A DNA stretch of 5,862 nucleotides from Lentisphaerota bacterium. GTDB lineage: Bacteria; Verrucomicrobiota; Kiritimatiellia; RFP12; UBA1067. The position numbers were made by a program, and so were the translations under genes. The stretch lies in contig JALHET010000138.1 in assembly GCA_022839525.1 (NCBI GenBank), positions 1 through 5,862 on the forward strand, given 5' to 3'. Numbering within the stretch: position 1 is the stretch's first letter; every line of letters begins with the position of its first letter. Shown here in pieces: positions 4,639-5,862 of the stretch. The notes below the pieces were generated by a model, which had not been told where the DNA came from, did not search any database, and was given only the letters and a program-made list of their open reading frames with translations.

Positions 4639-5862
4639 GTCCAGAGGTCTGACCAGGCGGGCGACCTCGTGGGCGCGCTCAGGCAGGGCGCCCGCGACGT
4701 GATCCACGTGATCGCGCTCGATGTCAAAAACCGGATCGCCGCCGTCAGGCGCATCCCCGTCGACCCCGCCCGGCTCGACACCGGCGTCGCCGCCGGCGAC
4801 GCCGGGCTGGCCGCGGCCCGCGCCGACTACACCCAGGGGCTGATGCGCGAGATCTTCCGCCTCACCGCGTCCCAGCCCGCCGCCGGCATGATTCTCGACC
4901 TCACCGCCGACGGCATCCCCGAGACCGCCGCCCTCACGCTGCACAACCGCGCCCGCCACCTTTCGGATATTATGGGCGTCAGCATCCTGGACGCCCTCTA
5001 CGCCCATAACGGCTGGGCGTATTCCGTCGCCGCCGGCAGGCAGATCATGCCCCTCAAGGCCGACGCCGCGCCCGGCGCGTCTTCCGTCGCCGAGACCCGC
5101 TACTCGCTCGCCGCCGTCACGCCCGCAGAAGACGCCGAATACATGCGCGCCGTCGAAGCCGGCGACATGGAGACCGCCCAGAGGATGGTGCGCGATGCTG
5201 CGGCAAAGGCCATGCCTAACACGAAGGTGGTTGGAGAGGATGGACTTCCGATGGTGGTGTATAGGGGTGGGCAGAAAGATAGGTATATCAATAGCAGGAA
5301 AGATTTAGGCAGTAACACCAAAGCAAGAACCGCAAGGATTGGGTTTTTTCACACTAATGACGCATGGGTAGCGAGAGCTTTTGCTGACTACGATACGTCA
5401 CCGTCAAAAGAAGTTTACCAAAACTTCCTAAACATACGGAATCCACTGTCCGCTAAGTCTAATTTTATCGAAAGAACTACCGCCTTTGGGGATAAGGTGG
5501 CAATGACAAATCAATGGGGCAATAAACGTGTGTCGTCTGATGCTTATGACAATTATTGGTCTATGATGGAGTCTGTGTTAGGTAAGAAAAAATCCGAAAT
5601 AACCGGAGAAGATATAGACACATGGGTAACTGGTAGAATTGCGGCAGGATTTGACGGGTTCATATTTAGGGAAACGGGGATGGATGCTGAGGGATATCTA
5701 AGCGACCACTACGTCGCATTCCATCCCTCCCAGATCAAGTCCGCCGACGCCGTGACCTACGATGACGCCGGACGCATCATCCCGCTGTCCGAGCGGTTCA
5801 ATGAGGCGAGTGACGACATCCGCTATTCGCTGAACATCGAGGGCCCGCGCCGCCCGGTCGAA
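4630..5862 (+). CDS. Polyvalent protein fragment with ADP-ribosyltransferase module
   Basis: An open frame to the window edge (411 residues from GTG 4630; no stop). The start is uncertain: GTG 4630 has GGGAGG 6 bases upstream, but the protein seems to begin inside a domain, so a truncated 5' end is likely. Residues 1-150 are GC-rich and unrecognised, with ILDLTADGIPETAALTLHNR and ending ETRYSLA. Then comes a module resembling the ADP-ribosyltransferases of polyvalent proteins: a helical lead-in (EYMRAVEAGDMETAQRMV), VVYRGG (Y211-R212-G213), GFFHTNDAWVARAFADY (238-254), LNIRNPL (267-273), GFDGFIF (340-346), and the highly typical end HPSQIKSADAVTY, PLSERFN and DDIRYSL. Such enzymes would move ADP-ribose from NAD onto a target. 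In phages and conjugative elements, polyvalent proteins are thought to travel with incoming DNA and disarm host defences. The family assignment is firm; target and activity are unknown. More domains probably follow beyond the window. Confidence 0.7.
   Translation, partial: MPSVQRSDQAGDLVGALRQGARDVIHVIALDVKNRIAAVRRIPVDPARLDTGVAAGDAGLAAARADYTQGLMREIFRLTASQPAAGMILDLTADGIPETAALTLHNRARHLSDIMGVSILDALYAHNGWAYSVAAGRQIMPLKADAAPGASSVAETRYSLAAVTPAEDAEYMRAVEAGDMETAQRMVRDAAAKAMPNTKVVGEDGLPMVVYRGGQKDRYINSRKDLGSNTKARTARIGFFHTNDAWVARAFADYDTSPSKEVYQNFLNIRNPLSAKSNFIERTTAFGDKVAMTNQWGNKRVSSDAYDNYWSMMESVLGKKKSEITGEDIDTWVTGRIAAGFDGFIFRETGMDAEGYLSDHYVAFHPSQIKSADAVTYDDAGRIIPLSERFNEASDDIRYSLNIEGPRRPVE

Larger units (their letters stand above)
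1281..5862. mobile_element. Left part of an integrated element (prophage, satellite or island)
   Basis: The left border is the anticodon-loop crossover in the tRNA-Arg half gene. Inside it lie an integrase next to the border, a Cro/CI-type repressor in one operon with it, a membrane protein of unknown role, a divergent promoter region, and a polyvalent protein with an ADP-ribosyltransferase module, a class known from phages and conjugative elements. No capsid, terminase, portal, relaxase or conjugation gene is visible, so phage, satellite and integrative island cannot be told apart here. No second copy of the tRNA fragment occurs in the window, so the right border is beyond 5862. Confidence 0.75.

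Noticed and set aside
4402..5007. Minus-strand ORFs across the repeats and the polyvalent gene start (also 4347-4781)
   Set aside because: They are antisense to the supported plus-strand frame and translate the tandem arrays into repetitive peptides.

Overview
The window looks like the left end of an integrated mobile element (prophage, phage satellite or integrative island) and the bacterial chromosome beside it. Base composition is high-GC but patchy. The DUF6807/PmoA-like exported protein, the type of tyrosine recombinase (Asn in the usual HxxR position) and a polyvalent ADP-ribosyltransferase module ending in a 'PLSERFN...DDIRYS'-like stretch together suggest a member of the PVC group (Planctomycetes, Verrucomicrobia, Lentisphaerae or Kiritimatiellota). 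That placement is inference, not proof.

Host side (1-1287): one exported DUF6807 protein (35-1117, plus), then an intergenic stretch. That stretch ends in the 3' half of a tRNA gene on the minus strand: CCA, acceptor strand, complete T arm, variable loop, and an anticodon loop reading CCT (Arg). It has no matching 5' half. The tRNA signal stops 5 bases before the integrase stop codon, so this is the attachment junction.

Element left arm (1288-4319, minus): five genes are packed head to tail, apparently one operon running towards the attachment site. They are a Cro/CI-type repressor (3951-4319), a 50-residue protein that overlaps its stop by ATGA (3802-3954), a 381-residue two-helix membrane protein (2645-3790), a 29-residue protein (2531-2620), and the integrase, whose GTG start overlaps the 29-mer stop by GTGA (1293-2534). 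Both small genes have good Shine-Dalgarno sequences. The 50-residue protein repeats an 18-residue Asn/Ala/Val/Ser/Thr-rich segment that also lies between the DNA-binding domain and the C-terminal helix of the repressor, which suggests the two proteins touch each other.

Switch region and right arm (4320-5862, plus): a divergent region holds a good rightward promoter candidate, a Shine-Dalgarno and an ATG at 4444. That frame is stopped after 16 codons by TAG codons within two tandem arrays (a 7-bp unit and a 21-bp unit). The same frame then stays open from 4588 to the window edge and encodes part of a large polyvalent protein with an ADP-ribosyltransferase module. The catalytic core of that module is clearly AT-richer than its flanks, as if swapped in. 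The right end of the element, where an intact tRNA-Arg is predicted, lies outside the window.
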